Origin: JARIHD01 sp036392795
GTDB taxonomy: Bacteria > Patescibacteriota > Saccharimonadia > Saccharimonadales > UBA4665
Length of the DNA: 36,334 nt
Assembly: GCA_036392795.1 (NCBI GenBank)
Contig: DASVXH010000037.1
Span: forward strand, 1-36,334
Direction of reading: 5' to 3'
Shown here in pieces: positions 23,198 through 31,993 of this stretch. The notes under the pieces were generated by a model. It was not told the DNA's origin. It saw only the letters and a program-made list of their open reading frames with translations, and made no database searches. A program made the position numbers and the translations under genes. Numbering within the stretch: the first letter of the stretch is position 1; every line of letters begins with the position of its first letter.

Positions 23198-23203
23198 GTT
23201 ATA
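23198..23203 (-). promoter_or_regulatory. -10 element before the GTG start at 23191
   Basis: TATAAC on the minus strand, 6 bases before GTG 23191; no clear -35. The predicted start of transcription coincides with the GTG. Confidence 0.45.
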
Positions 23204-23277
23204 GCATATTTCCTGCGCGAACGACAGTAGCTCAAAAAATGGCCAGCTAATCAGAGCAATACACCATTCCGATACTG

Positions 23278-23283
23278 TATAAT
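23278..23283 (+). promoter_or_regulatory. -10 element before the membrane protein gene
   Basis: TATAAT at 23278-23283, 10 bases before ATG 23294. It would drive the membrane protein-ybaB-recR unit with a leader of only a few bases. Confidence 0.5.
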
Positions 23284-23293
23284 GTAGTCATTC

Positions 23294-24514
23294 ATGAGCT
23301 TTGCCCAAACTCGTAATTATATAAAAACCCACTGGCAGGTCGTGCTTTGGTATGTAGGGCTCTTTGTTGTGCTAGGCGGGGCACTGTTTTGGCAGCTTGG
23401 CTCGCTAGTGCCCGGCTATAGCGTGGGCGAGCTGGCATCTTATGAATCCGGTACAAATCTATCCAAACTGCTCGATAATCCGTTTAATGCTCCCTTTGCA
23501 CTGGCTATCAAAGGAGTGAGTTATCTGATTCACGATAGCTTGCTGGCTACGCGCCTGGTGGCAGTTGGAGGCGGGCTGTTGGTTTTGGGCGCATTTGCAG
23601 CATTACTTAGGCATTGGCACGACAATACAACAGCCATTTTGGGTACCTTGCTCTTTGGGCTGTCGGCCTGGTTTTTACACATCGCACGGCTGGGCACACC
23701 AGAAGTATTGCAGTTTGGTGTATTTTTGCTGGTAGCTGCCGGCTTTTGGTTACGTCGCACCAACCACTGGCTGGCACTGGCAGTCTGTTTTTTACTGGTA
23801 GTTAGTCTAGTGTACGTACCCGGAATGATCTGGTTTATTGCCGTCGGACTAGTCTGGCAGTGGAAAACCATTGATGCAGTATTTAAAAAACATTTGGTTA
23901 CCGTATCACTCGCTGGCTTGGTACTTCTGGCGGCACTAGTACCGCTGGCATGGAGCTTATACAAACATCATATTCTGATTAAATCATGGCTGGGGTTACC
24001 AGAAACCTGGCCCGCGCCGCTTGAAATTCTAAAAAATGCCGCCAAAGTTCCATTCCATTTATTTGTGCACAACAGTGCCAATGCCGAGACCTGGCTTGGC
24101 ACGGCGCCAATTTTGGACGTTTTTACATTATCAATGTTTTTGCTGGGCGTCTATCTGTACCTGCGCTACGGGAAACTATTGCGCACGCGGCTTTTTATCG
24201 TACTCGGCCTGATGTTAACCGCCCTCATGGCTATCGGCAGCAGTGCTACGTTTACCGTTATTATGCCGTTTGTATATCTGGTGGCCGCTGGCGGACTGGC
24301 TTATTTATTGGGACAGTGGTTCAAAGTATTTCCGCGCAATCCATTAGCGCGATCGTTGGGATGGGCCGGCATCAGCGTTCTTGTAGGACTAGCCTGTGGC
24401 TTCCAACTAGTACATTATTTTGTTGGCTGGCCGCATGTTACCGCTACTCACGAAACATTTTTTGTAAAACAGAACGAACACGGCACATTATACCGTTCCA
24501 ATCTGTTACAATAG
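23294..24514 (+). CDS. Polytopic membrane protein, GT-C glycosyltransferase-like
   Basis: The 406-residue protein has about ten hydrophobic segments, starting with VVLWYVGLFVVLGGALFWQL (15-34). The first extracellular loop contains GELASYESG (about 44-52) and the second segment group LLATRLVAVGGGLLVLGAF, a layout like GT39/ArnT-type (GT-C) transferases that move sugars from polyprenyl carriers. The usual Asp-Glu catalytic pair is not obvious, so the assignment is weak. It leads an operon with ybaB and recR, an association probably without functional meaning. Confidence 0.6.
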   Translation: MSFAQTRNYIKTHWQVVLWYVGLFVVLGGALFWQLGSLVPGYSVGELASYESGTNLSKLLDNPFNAPFALAIKGVSYLIHDSLLATRLVAVGGGLLVLGAFAALLRHWHDNTTAILGTLLFGLSAWFLHIARLGTPEVLQFGVFLLVAAGFWLRRTNHWLALAVCFLLVVSLVYVPGMIWFIAVGLVWQWKTIDAVFKKHLVTVSLAGLVLLAALVPLAWSLYKHHILIKSWLGLPETWPAPLEILKNAAKVPFHLFVHNSANAETWLGTAPILDVFTLSMFLLGVYLYLRYGKLLRTRLFIVLGLMLTALMAIGSSATFTVIMPFVYLVAAGGLAYLLGQWFKVFPRNPLARSLGWAGISVLVGLACGFQLVHYFVGWPHVTATHETFFVKQNEHGTLYRSNLLQ

Positions 24515-24535
24515 AATAATTAAAGGAGATGTATC

Positions 24536-24829
24536 ATGGGTCGTTTTGATCAGGCTAAAATGCTGCTTCGCGTAAGGAAGATTCAGAAAGAACTACAAAA
24601 GCAAACAATTACCACCCAGGCCGGCGATGGTGCCGTACAGGTTGAAATTAACGGTGAATTAAAGGTCAAAAAAATCACCATTGATGCTGACGCTGTCGAT
24701 CTGGACGATATTCGCCAGTTGGAACGCTGGGTAGAAGACGCCGTAAAGGACGCCATTTCGCAAAGTCAAAAGATCGCCGCCGAAAAGATGCAGCCGATGA
24801 TGGGTGCACTTGGCGACCTTGGCCTGTAG
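24536..24829 (+). CDS. YbaB/EbfC family nucleoid-associated protein
   Basis: YbaB/EbfC proteins are small dimeric DNA-binding proteins commonly encoded beside recR and dnaX. The 97-residue product shows the family layout: helix with RVRKIQKELQKQTI (12-25), a beta-hairpin core (GAVQVEINGELKVKKITID), and C-terminal helices ending in KMQPMMGALGDLGL. AAAGGAG at 24521-24527 is a good ribosome-binding site, as expected for an operon-internal gene. It precedes recR by 22 bases. dnaX, the usual third partner, is 4 kb upstream. Confidence 0.9.
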   Translation: MGRFDQAKMLLRVRKIQKELQKQTITTQAGDGAVQVEINGELKVKKITIDADAVDLDDIRQLERWVEDAVKDAISQSQKIAAEKMQPMMGALGDLGL

Positions 24830-24851
24830 CTAGCTTTGGTCATTTGTTCTC

Positions 24852-25457
24852 ATGCAAATCCTCCCTCCTGCACTAACCGCCGTTATTGAGGCGCTGGGCA
24901 AACTACCTGGCGTCGGTGCGCGTACCGCTGAACGGTATGCGTATTATTTGGTTCGTCAGGACCCGGTCAAAGCCAAGCGGATTGCCGAAACACTGGATAC
25001 TATGCATGTCGGGGTAGGGTATTGCAAAAAAACCTTCGCCTTGGTGCCGGCGGGACAAGACTTGTCAGACCTCTACACCGATCCCAAACGCAATAAAAAA
25101 ATAATTGCTGTAGTGGCCGAGCCGTTTGACATTGTAGCACTGGAAAAAACCGGGACCTTTGCCGGGACCTACCATGTCTTGGGGGGACTGGTTTCGCCTA
25201 TTGACGGAATTGGGCCAGAACAATTACATATTGCAGAACTCGTCAAGCGTATCGACGAAGACGACGTGGAAGAAGTGATTTTGGCCACCAACGCCAGTGT
25301 AGAGGGGGAGTCTACAGCCCTTTTTATTCAGCAACAGATAGGGGATCGCCCAGTCAAGATTACCCGTCTGGCGCGCGGCCTGCCCATCGGCGTTGACCTG
25401 GAATATGCCGATCAAATTACACTGAGCCGTGCTCTTGAGGGCCGGCAGATGATGTAG
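24852..25457 (+). CDS. recR: Recombination mediator RecR (zinc finger degenerate)
   Basis: RecR works with RecO/RecF to load RecA. The 201-residue protein has the helix-hairpin-helix LGKLPGVGARTAERYAYYLV (15-34) and a Toprim domain (KIIAVVAEPFDIVALEKTG; YHVLGGLVSPIDGIGPEQL; EVILATNASVEGE). The four-cysteine zinc finger that normally lies between them is lost: in residues 55-82 only Cys58 remains (GYCKKTFALVPAGQDLSDLY). No Shine-Dalgarno before ATG 24852. The last 41 bases overlap the end of a convergent gene. Confidence 0.93.
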   Translation: MQILPPALTAVIEALGKLPGVGARTAERYAYYLVRQDPVKAKRIAETLDTMHVGVGYCKKTFALVPAGQDLSDLYTDPKRNKKIIAVVAEPFDIVALEKTGTFAGTYHVLGGLVSPIDGIGPEQLHIAELVKRIDEDDVEEVILATNASVEGESTALFIQQQIGDRPVKITRLARGLPIGVDLEYADQITLSRALEGRQMM

Positions 25458-26283
25458 CCTGGGAGGCCTTATATTCTGCCTCCCGAACCAGATACTCTAT
25501 AGACCCTTCACCGGGCATTTGTACGCCGGGTATCAAGGCTTCGATAAACGCAGTATCCGTACCGTGGGGCAGTGGTCGGCCAAGCGCCGCTTCGGCATCA
25601 GATAAGGAATTGTCGTACCCTATTTGCAGCAAATCTTCAAACCTATTCTTGGTACCATGAAGCGTCCGCGCAATCTGTCGCATCTCTTGTTTTCCTTCGT
25701 CGGATTCGAGGTCAATTTTATAATAGCGGCGAAGCGCGGTATGCGTATCGCGTCTAATACTGAGTGTCATGTCATTTTTGGCCATCATCGCAGCGTGCGC
25801 TCCACCAAATAAAACGCTTATCGCGGCCATGGAGCTGGGAAGTTGTGTAGTATAGTCGTCAAGCAAAGCAGGTCGCTCGTGAGGCAAACAAAAAAGGTAC
25901 TCTCGCGCCAAATGAGGATGCAGAGCCCCCAAAACAGCGCCGACAACATCATTCACATCCCGCGTCACTGCATGCATCAGGTCACCGACGCGCTGTATTG
26001 GAAAAGTAGTAATTCCATCTTTCTTAGCATACGTTTCTCCGACACGAAAGGGAATAAAATCTCCATGAGCAGCCGCGATCTTTTCCGCAGCCAATTGCAA
26101 TTGTTCATCATTGGCACGATCAGCATAAAGTCGCCCCCATGAATACTCTCCGGCCACCATCAACCGGGTTGCTACGCTCCCCATTGCCACAGCAACACCT
26201 GTCAGCATTTGCGGGTAAAGTACGTTAGCCTTCAAATAAGCGTCGGCAATCGGACCAGGAAAATACTCTAGACTCTGGGACAT
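25417..26283 (-). CDS. Hypothetical protein, 288 aa
   Basis: I do not recognise this protein. It is soluble-looking, with a small-residue helical segment near the N-terminus (MLTGVAVAMGSVATRLMVAG) and an AISVLFGGAHAAMMA segment in the middle. It has a near-consensus promoter. The 3' end overlaps recR on the other strand by 41 bases, so the two transcripts would be antisense to each other at their ends. Confidence 0.75.
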   Translation of the reverse strand: MSQSLEYFPGPIADAYLKANVLYPQMLTGVAVAMGSVATRLMVAGEYSWGRLYADRANDEQLQLAAEKIAAAHGDFIPFRVGETYAKKDGITTFPIQRVGDLMHAVTRDVNDVVGAVLGALHPHLAREYLFCLPHERPALLDDYTTQLPSSMAAISVLFGGAHAAMMAKNDMTLSIRRDTHTALRRYYKIDLESDEGKQEMRQIARTLHGTKNRFEDLLQIGYDNSLSDAEAALGRPLPHGTDTAFIEALIPGVQMPGEGSIEYLVREAEYKASQATSSAGPQEHGSV

Positions 26284-26292
26284 ATGAACAAA

Positions 26293-26321
26293 ATAATAAC
26301 AACATATTGATTATTTCGCAA
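26293..26321 (-). promoter_or_regulatory. Promoter of the 288-aa gene
   Basis: Minus strand TTGCGA (26321-26316), 17 bases, TATTAT (26298-26293), 9 bases before ATG 26283. It is divergent from the DHH gene promoter. Confidence 0.7.
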
Positions 26322-26356
26322 ATTTATAACCTCTGGTGATAGCGATCATCTTTCGC

Positions 26357-26362
26357 TATAAT
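26357..26362 (+). promoter_or_regulatory. -10 element before the DHH phosphoesterase gene
   Basis: TATAAT at 26357-26362, 7 bases before ATG 26370; the -35 (TGGTGA, 26334-26339) is weak. The start codon coincides with the predicted transcript start. Confidence 0.55.
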
Positions 26363-26369
26363 TGGCATA

Positions 26370-27371
26370 ATGATTTATCCCGAAGCCAAACAAATACAAG
26401 AAATTCTAAATACTGCTCAGCGCGTCTTGATTATTCAGGCCGATAATCCTGATGGTGACAGCCTGGGAAGCGCCCTGGCACTAGAACACATCATTGGCGA
26501 TATGGGCAAAGAGCCATTGCTGTACTGCGGCGTGGCGATTCCGTCATATCTGACTTATCTGCAAGGCTGGGACCGGGTAAGTAACGAATTTCCACATCAG
26601 TTTGACGCCAGCATAATCGTTGACACGAGCGCCGATAGCCTGCTGGAAAACCTAAACGAAGCCGGCCATCAAAAAGCACTGGCCGGAAAACCTTGCATCG
26701 TCATCGATCATCATGCCGTAGAACTGACCATTCCATATGCCACCGTTGTCTGCAATAAAGAGGTCGTCGCCACCAGCGAAGTTATCTATGAACTGGCACA
26801 GCAATTGGAGTGGCCACTTAACCTGGAAGCCAAACGTATGATCGCGACCGCCATAATGGCAGATAGTCTAGGCCTAGTAACAGAGGCCACTTCGGCGCGT
26901 AGTATCCATATTATTGGGGAACTGGTAGAAGGTGGCGTCCGTTTGGCCGACCTAGAACATGCTCGGCGTCTGCTGATGCGCAAAAGCCCCGAACTCGTGC
27001 ACTACAAGGGCGAACTATTGGAGCGTATCGAATACCACTACAACAATCGTATTGCCGTCATTAGTATTCCCTGGCGCGAAATCGAAACTTATAGCCCACA
27101 GTACAACCCCTCGATGCTCGTAATAGACGACATGCGCATGACCACTGACACGCAGATTGCCATTGCGTTCAAAGTATACAAAGACGGCAAAATTACCGGC
27201 AAAATCCGCTGCAATCAGGGTGCTCCCGTCGCCGCTAAATTAGCCGAACATTTTGGCGGTGGCGGACACGCGTACGCCAGCGGCTTTAAAACCACCGAAC
27301 CGCGACCATTTAATGAACTCAAATCAGAGTGTATTAGCTACGCTTCGCAACTATTAAACGAGATAAGATAA
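26370..27371 (+). CDS. DHH/DHHA1 phosphoesterase (NrnA-like)
   Basis: NrnA-type enzymes degrade short oligoribonucleotides and dephosphorylate pAp, in the cytoplasm. The 333-residue protein has the DHH metal motifs: NPDGDSLGS (26-34), IIVDTS (about 83-88), DHH in CIVIDHHAVE, and the DHHA1 signature GGGGHAYASGF near the C-terminus. The residue where family members often have a histidine before the first motif is Asp25 (ADNPDGD). The stop shares a base with the next ATG, so the next gene is translationally coupled. cysS follows one gene later. Confidence 0.88.
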   Translation: MIYPEAKQIQEILNTAQRVLIIQADNPDGDSLGSALALEHIIGDMGKEPLLYCGVAIPSYLTYLQGWDRVSNEFPHQFDASIIVDTSADSLLENLNEAGHQKALAGKPCIVIDHHAVELTIPYATVVCNKEVVATSEVIYELAQQLEWPLNLEAKRMIATAIMADSLGLVTEATSARSIHIIGELVEGGVRLADLEHARRLLMRKSPELVHYKGELLERIEYHYNNRIAVISIPWREIETYSPQYNPSMLVIDDMRMTTDTQIAIAFKVYKDGKITGKIRCNQGAPVAAKLAEHFGGGGHAYASGFKTTEPRPFNELKSECISYASQLLNEIR

Positions 27372-28039
27372 TGAGCTATGCAACATTCGAACAACTACGA
27401 CCAGCATTAATTCAGGCTAACGAGAACCTAGATGGCCTTTACCATAGCAAGCCCTACGAACACCGGATTTCTGGTGCAACGGAGATTCAGAATATTCTTC
27501 ATGTACCGGATTGCGGGGGACTATTTTTAGATTATCCAACCGACGCACGACCCAATGGCCTGGTGTCCGCAGCTAATCGAGACCACGACAATCCATTCCA
27601 CAAGGGAGCGTCAGGGCAGATGCCTGGTTTTCGCATCTATTCACATCTACCGGCCGAGGGATGCGAATTTTCCAATTTACTTGAGGCTACCACCTATAGC
27701 TACACTAGTGAGGTCGTAAGCGACAAAGATGCGCCATTAAGACTGCTTTGCTCGCACACAACCCTGGAACAGAGAGTTGACTATACGGCAGGCGAACCCT
27801 TATTGTTTACGGAACGCCAGAAGACCGTGCAGCGAACAATTGAAAAAGGCGAAGACGGGGCGTGGCGATCCGTACCATCCCCAGGGCAGGAAGAAATCAC
27901 GCCCCGCGATTACATTACGCTTGACCACAACCCAAAGGAATTCCTCCACCTGGACACATCAAAGGCTCAGGAGTTCATTGCACGCGCCGTAGCGCTCGTG
28001 ATTGGAGTCGCAGGCATAATAGAAGCCCGAGATGTATAG
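27371..28039 (+). CDS. Hypothetical protein coupled to the DHH gene and cysS
   Basis: I do not recognise this 222-residue protein. Its ATG overlaps the stop of the DHH gene by one base, and its own end touches the cysS start region, so all three are expressed together. It is soluble and polar, with motifs such as VPDCGGLFLDYPTDARPNG and RDHDNPFHKG; the C-terminus is a hydrophobic helix (EFIARAVALVIGVAGIIEAR). No signal peptide. Confidence 0.75.
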   Translation: MSYATFEQLRPALIQANENLDGLYHSKPYEHRISGATEIQNILHVPDCGGLFLDYPTDARPNGLVSAANRDHDNPFHKGASGQMPGFRIYSHLPAEGCEFSNLLEATTYSYTSEVVSDKDAPLRLLCSHTTLEQRVDYTAGEPLLFTERQKTVQRTIEKGEDGAWRSVPSPGQEEITPRDYITLDHNPKEFLHLDTSKAQEFIARAVALVIGVAGIIEARDV

Positions 28040-28040
28040 C

Positions 28041-29441
28041 ATGCAACTCTTTAATACGCTTACCCGAAAAATAGAGACTCTACAGCCGCTCAATCCGCCA
28101 CATGTCAATCTGTACACGTGTGGCCCGACCGTTTACGATTACCCGCATATCGGCAACTGGTTTGCCTACATTCGATGGGACAGTTTAGTGCGCACACTTT
28201 TGGCAAGCGACCTAAAACCCGACTGGGTCATGAACATCACCGATGTCGGCCACTTGGTAAGTGACGCCGATGAAGGGGAAGACAAACTAGAAAAAGGCGC
28301 TCGCCGCGAGGACAAAACCGCCTGGGACGTAGCCGAATTTTACGGCAACTATTTTGTTCAGGGTCTGCAGCGACTCAACATTGTTATGCCGGGGCGTATT
28401 ACCAAGGCCACCGAACACATCGCCGAACAGATTGAACTGGTGCAAAAACTGGAAGAAAAGGGCTTCACCTACGTCATCAGCGACGGAGTGTACTACGACA
28501 CATCCAAATTTCCGCGCTACAGGGATTTCGCCCGGCTGGATATCGAAGAACAGCAAGCCGGCGCTCGCGTGGAATACAATACAGAAAAACGTAATCCCAC
28601 AGATTTCGCACTATGGAAGTTTTCACCCAAAGACCGGCAGCGTGACATGGAATGGGACAGCCCTTGGGGTAAAGGCTTTCCCGGCTGGCACATAGAATGT
28701 TCGGCAATGAGCATGAAGTACTTGGGGTCGACACTGGACATCCACACCGGCGGTATCGAACACATCCCTGTTCATCACACCAATGAAATCGCCCAGAGCG
28801 AAGCAGTAACCGGTAAACCGTTCAGCCGGATATGGCTGCATAGCAATCACATAACCGTAAACGGAGAAAAAATTGCCAAAAGTGCTGGCAATGGCATAAC
28901 CTTGGAAGACATCGAAAGCCGTGAGCTGCCACTAGCCGCGCTGCGTCTGCATATACTGGAGTCGCATTACCGGTCACAGTCCAAATTTAGCTGGGAAAGT
29001 CTGGAAGCGGCACAAAATCGCCTGAATGGCTTGCAGGCTATGGCCGCCTTGCGCTGGCAACCTGTAACAATCGACCGCGATGAAAGCGCAGCAATCAAAA
29101 CCACAGCGCTAGCAATTTTGGCTGACATGCAAAACGACCTCAATTCGCCAGCTGCGCTGGCAAAATTGAGTGCACTACAGAACCATCTAGAAACCGCGCT
29201 GCTAAGCGCTTCGGAATTAGAAGCGTTTGAGCATTTTCTGTCCTTACTGGATAATCTGTTCGGACTTGGTCTAATGAATCAGCCCGACGTTTCTGTTCAG
29301 CAAAAGCAGCTCATTGCCGAGCGTCAGACAGCACGCGACACCAAAGACTGGCCATTATCTGATCAATTACGCGATCAACTAGCCGACCAAGGAATAGCCG
29401 TTCGCGATACGGCCCACGGTCCTATTTGGTACAAAATCTAA
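28041..29441 (+). CDS. cysS: Cysteinyl-tRNA synthetase
   Basis: CysRS charges tRNA-Cys. I chose ATG 28041 because MQLFNTLTRKIETL fits the family N-terminus; ATG 28032 in the same frame is possible and overlaps the previous gene. The product is 466 residues. Class I signatures are present: LYTCGPTVYDYPHIGN (zinc Cys and HIGH variant HIGN), HIECSAMS with the second zinc cysteine, GGIEHIPVHHTNEIAQSEA with further zinc ligands, and KIAKSAGN as the KMSKS loop. The DALR and C-terminal domains are complete. Confidence 0.96.
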   Translation: MQLFNTLTRKIETLQPLNPPHVNLYTCGPTVYDYPHIGNWFAYIRWDSLVRTLLASDLKPDWVMNITDVGHLVSDADEGEDKLEKGARREDKTAWDVAEFYGNYFVQGLQRLNIVMPGRITKATEHIAEQIELVQKLEEKGFTYVISDGVYYDTSKFPRYRDFARLDIEEQQAGARVEYNTEKRNPTDFALWKFSPKDRQRDMEWDSPWGKGFPGWHIECSAMSMKYLGSTLDIHTGGIEHIPVHHTNEIAQSEAVTGKPFSRIWLHSNHITVNGEKIAKSAGNGITLEDIESRELPLAALRLHILESHYRSQSKFSWESLEAAQNRLNGLQAMAALRWQPVTIDRDESAAIKTTALAILADMQNDLNSPAALAKLSALQNHLETALLSASELEAFEHFLSLLDNLFGLGLMNQPDVSVQQKQLIAERQTARDTKDWPLSDQLRDQLADQGIAVRDTAHGPIWYKI

Positions 29442-29451
29442 AGGAGACACT

Positions 29452-29667
29452 GTGGATTCATTTGGCGTATTACTAATAATAGCAGTCGGCACCGCAACAC
29501 TTTTTATAGCGTGTTCCGTACGCATCTATAATCAGATTTCACGCGGCGAACGCAAGCTGCGCCATACACGATCCGAATCAACGACTGGCATCTTTGGTGG
29601 TTGGGATGGGGGCGATAGTGGTGGCTGTGATAGCGGGGGCGGTGGAGACGGCGGAAGCTGTAGCTAG
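29452..29667 (+). CDS. Small membrane peptide with Gly/Asp/Cys-rich tail
   Basis: Translation starts at GTG 29452, 6 bases after AAAGGAG, a strong site. The 71-residue protein has one membrane helix (FGVLLIIAVGTATLFIACSV, 4-23), a short basic patch (RGERKLRHTR), and a tail of Gly, Asp, Ser and two Cys (GGWDGGDSGGCDSGGGGDGG). The family is unknown; similar Gly/Cys tails end several small bacterial membrane proteins. It follows cysS by 10 bases in the same operon. Confidence 0.75.
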   Translation: MDSFGVLLIIAVGTATLFIACSVRIYNQISRGERKLRHTRSESTTGIFGGWDGGDSGGCDSGGGGDGGSCS

Positions 29668-29685
29668 CCCGAAGCAGGCCAAAAC

Positions 29686-30828
29686 TTACGCTACTTTGGC
29701 GTCGCCATGCTTGGGCCGCAGGGCAGCGTCGACGGTTTCGGGTTCAAGAATTTTTTTGCGGCGCAAATAGTCTAGTACCAGAATACGAATACAGCCCGCT
29801 ACCGGAATAGCTACCAAACCTCCAAAGATACCGCCAAAATTGACACCAATGATGACCGATACGAACACGAGTAGTGGCGACATATTGGTTGAATTTGCCT
29901 GAATTCGCGGCTGGATGAGGTAGTTTTCGATCTGTTGGTACAAAATGTAGTAGCCCAGCATGATTAGCGCGGCCACCGGTGACGTAAACAGGGCCACGAC
30001 ACTGACAATAATTGCACCAATGGTATGACCAACCATAGGGATCAAACCACAAATAAACACAATAACCATCAGAGCAATCGGATAACTAACGTCCAAAATT
30101 ACCAGTGCAGGCAGAATAAACACCGCCGCCATAGCCGCTAGCAGTACCTGGCCGTTAACATAGCCTTTGACTACCTTATACATTTCTAATGATAATCTCT
30201 CGGCATGTTCATGATGCTCATCTGGAATGATATCCCTAAATAGGCGTAGCCAGCGCGGTCCCTCTACCAGCATCATAAAGGTCAGAACCAAGATAGTTAG
30301 AACCGAAAACACGCTATTGCCGATCTTGCCCACGGTTGAAACGGCGGCGCCGCTCGCACCCTTGAGTCGTTCACCTAATTCATCCGAAAAGTCCTGTACC
30401 TGGGATTCCAAATTATAACGAGCAATAAAACGACCGATATCGCTATTTTCGTCACGCGCCTGCTGCACCAAACGGGGTGCTGCACTTATAAAGCCGCTCG
30501 TCTGACGCACCAAAGGCGGAACGATACTCAGCAAAAATCCGCCCAAGAAAAGTATGATAATTAAAAATGACAACGCCGTAGCCAACGAACGACTACCGCG
30601 GCGCTTTCCGGGCAAATGCTGCGTTAGCCAATGGACCGGCGCATTAAGTGCCAGGGTCAAAAAGAACGCCGTAAAGATTAACACCAAGGCATGCGCCGCC
30701 TTTTCGACGGCAGCAATAAACAGCATGGTTGCCACCACCATCAAAAGCACACGAATAACCGTACGGTTGGATATGGTTATCTCGACATGGCTCATTTTCT
30801 TTGGTTTGCGGAACGAAAAGAACGACAT
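29686..30828 (-). CDS. AI-2E/PerM family transporter-like membrane protein
   Basis: The 380-residue protein has the AI-2E (YhhT/PerM) family form: an N-terminal pair of helices (VLLMVVATMLFIAAVEKAAH, LIFTAFFLTLALNAPV), a long amphipathic soluble part (about 110-165), and a helical C-terminal bundle containing VFICGLIPMVGHTIGAIIV and the family-typical QQIENYLIQPRIQ. The C-terminal membrane part is intact. Actual substrates of the family are unsettled; sodium/proton antiport and peptide or AI-2 export have been suggested for members. It ends the minus-strand envelope operon. Confidence 0.88.
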   Translation of the reverse strand: MSFFSFRKPKKMSHVEITISNRTVIRVLLMVVATMLFIAAVEKAAHALVLIFTAFFLTLALNAPVHWLTQHLPGKRRGSRSLATALSFLIIILFLGGFLLSIVPPLVRQTSGFISAAPRLVQQARDENSDIGRFIARYNLESQVQDFSDELGERLKGASGAAVSTVGKIGNSVFSVLTILVLTFMMLVEGPRWLRLFRDIIPDEHHEHAERLSLEMYKVVKGYVNGQVLLAAMAAVFILPALVILDVSYPIALMVIVFICGLIPMVGHTIGAIIVSVVALFTSPVAALIMLGYYILYQQIENYLIQPRIQANSTNMSPLLVFVSVIIGVNFGGIFGGLVAIPVAGCIRILVLDYLRRKKILEPETVDAALRPKHGDAKVA

Positions 30829-30846
30829 ATTACCTGATATTATTGC

Positions 30847-31992
30847 CTAACTTCGCCGCTTATGCAACGCCTCATCGTAGACCACTAGGATTTCATCGGC
30901 GACATTGGGCACATCAAACTTACGCACAAACTGGCGCTGATAGTCCCGTGCCGCCAATCGCTCATTTTTGCTATCCAGATACCGTTGAATTTTATTAGCC
31001 AGCTGCTCGTCATCGAGCGGATCAAACAATACTTCGGGTCGTTCGCCCATCACACTAGCATAACCGGGATTATTGCCAGCCAAGACCACGCCGCGCGATG
31101 CGGCCATAGCCTCTAGCAGCACAATACCGAAACTTTCGCCACCGGTACTGGGATACACGGCGATATCGGCACAGGCCAAATAGTTTGGCTTATCTTCTTC
31201 GCTAATAAAACCGACAAAATCCACCAAGTGCGACATGCGATGAGTCTTTACATAGGTCTTTAGCTCATTTTCGAGAGGACCAGTGCCGCAGATAACGACT
31301 TTTACTTTGCTGTCGGCTGGCAACATTTTGGCTTCAAAAATGCGACGGATTGCCCGCAGCAAATATTGGCAGCCCTTTCTATCGACCAGACGGCCCAAAA
31401 AGACAACATTGACCGTATCTTTATATTGATCAATGGGCGAAGGATTGTAAAAAGGCGTCAGGCGCAGCGTATTGGGCACAACCGCACTCTCGGTCCGGTA
31501 AGCATCCCAAGCAAAATCCTGAGCAACCTGCGAAACGCTAATTATTTCATCGATACGCCTGAACGAACGAAACGTAATAAACCGCAGCAAGCGATTGGCG
31601 AATTTTACAAATCCGGAATGCGGCGCAATATGAAATGTCGCCACGACACCGGTCAAAGGACCCGCCTCCTGAATAACCCGGCCGCCCAACGCCGGACTAT
31701 AGGGCATCTGCACATGGATAATGTCAAATTCCTGTTGGCTAAGCAGCCGCCGAATAACACGGCGTGATACCGGCAGGGGAATCGACATGCGATTTCGATT
31801 AAAACGCACTTTAATATTTCGTGCCAAGCTGTGAATATTCGGTATGTCGGTACGCTTCGTTTCGCCTACAATGTAATGCACATCATGCCCTTGTTTTGCC
31901 AGCCACTGTCCCAAGGTCAGCACATATTGCTGGACGCCATCTGTTTTATCCAGAGAATCATCCAGTACAAAAGCTATTCTAAGCGTACTCAT
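30847..31992 (-). CDS. GT4 family glycosyltransferase
   Basis: ATG 31992 was chosen over an upstream start at 32139 because STLRIAFVLDDSLDKTDGVQ is the GT4 N-terminal strand and nucleotide loop, and the upstream gene stops one base before it. The 381-residue product has the two Rossmann-fold halves: FDIIHVQMPYSPALGGRVIQ, ATFHIAPHSG, VVFLGRLVDRKGCQYLLRAI, and the donor-binding PSTGGESFGIVLLEAMAASR. It probably transfers a hexose from a nucleotide sugar to a lipid or glycan acceptor. It forms a pair with the next GT4 gene upstream. Confidence 0.9.
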   Translation of the reverse strand: MSTLRIAFVLDDSLDKTDGVQQYVLTLGQWLAKQGHDVHYIVGETKRTDIPNIHSLARNIKVRFNRNRMSIPLPVSRRVIRRLLSQQEFDIIHVQMPYSPALGGRVIQEAGPLTGVVATFHIAPHSGFVKFANRLLRFITFRSFRRIDEIISVSQVAQDFAWDAYRTESAVVPNTLRLTPFYNPSPIDQYKDTVNVVFLGRLVDRKGCQYLLRAIRRIFEAKMLPADSKVKVVICGTGPLENELKTYVKTHRMSHLVDFVGFISEEDKPNYLACADIAVYPSTGGESFGIVLLEAMAASRGVVLAGNNPGYASVMGERPEVLFDPLDDEQLANKIQRYLDSKNERLAARDYQRQFVRKFDVPNVADEILVVYDEALHKRRS

Positions 31993-31993
31993 G

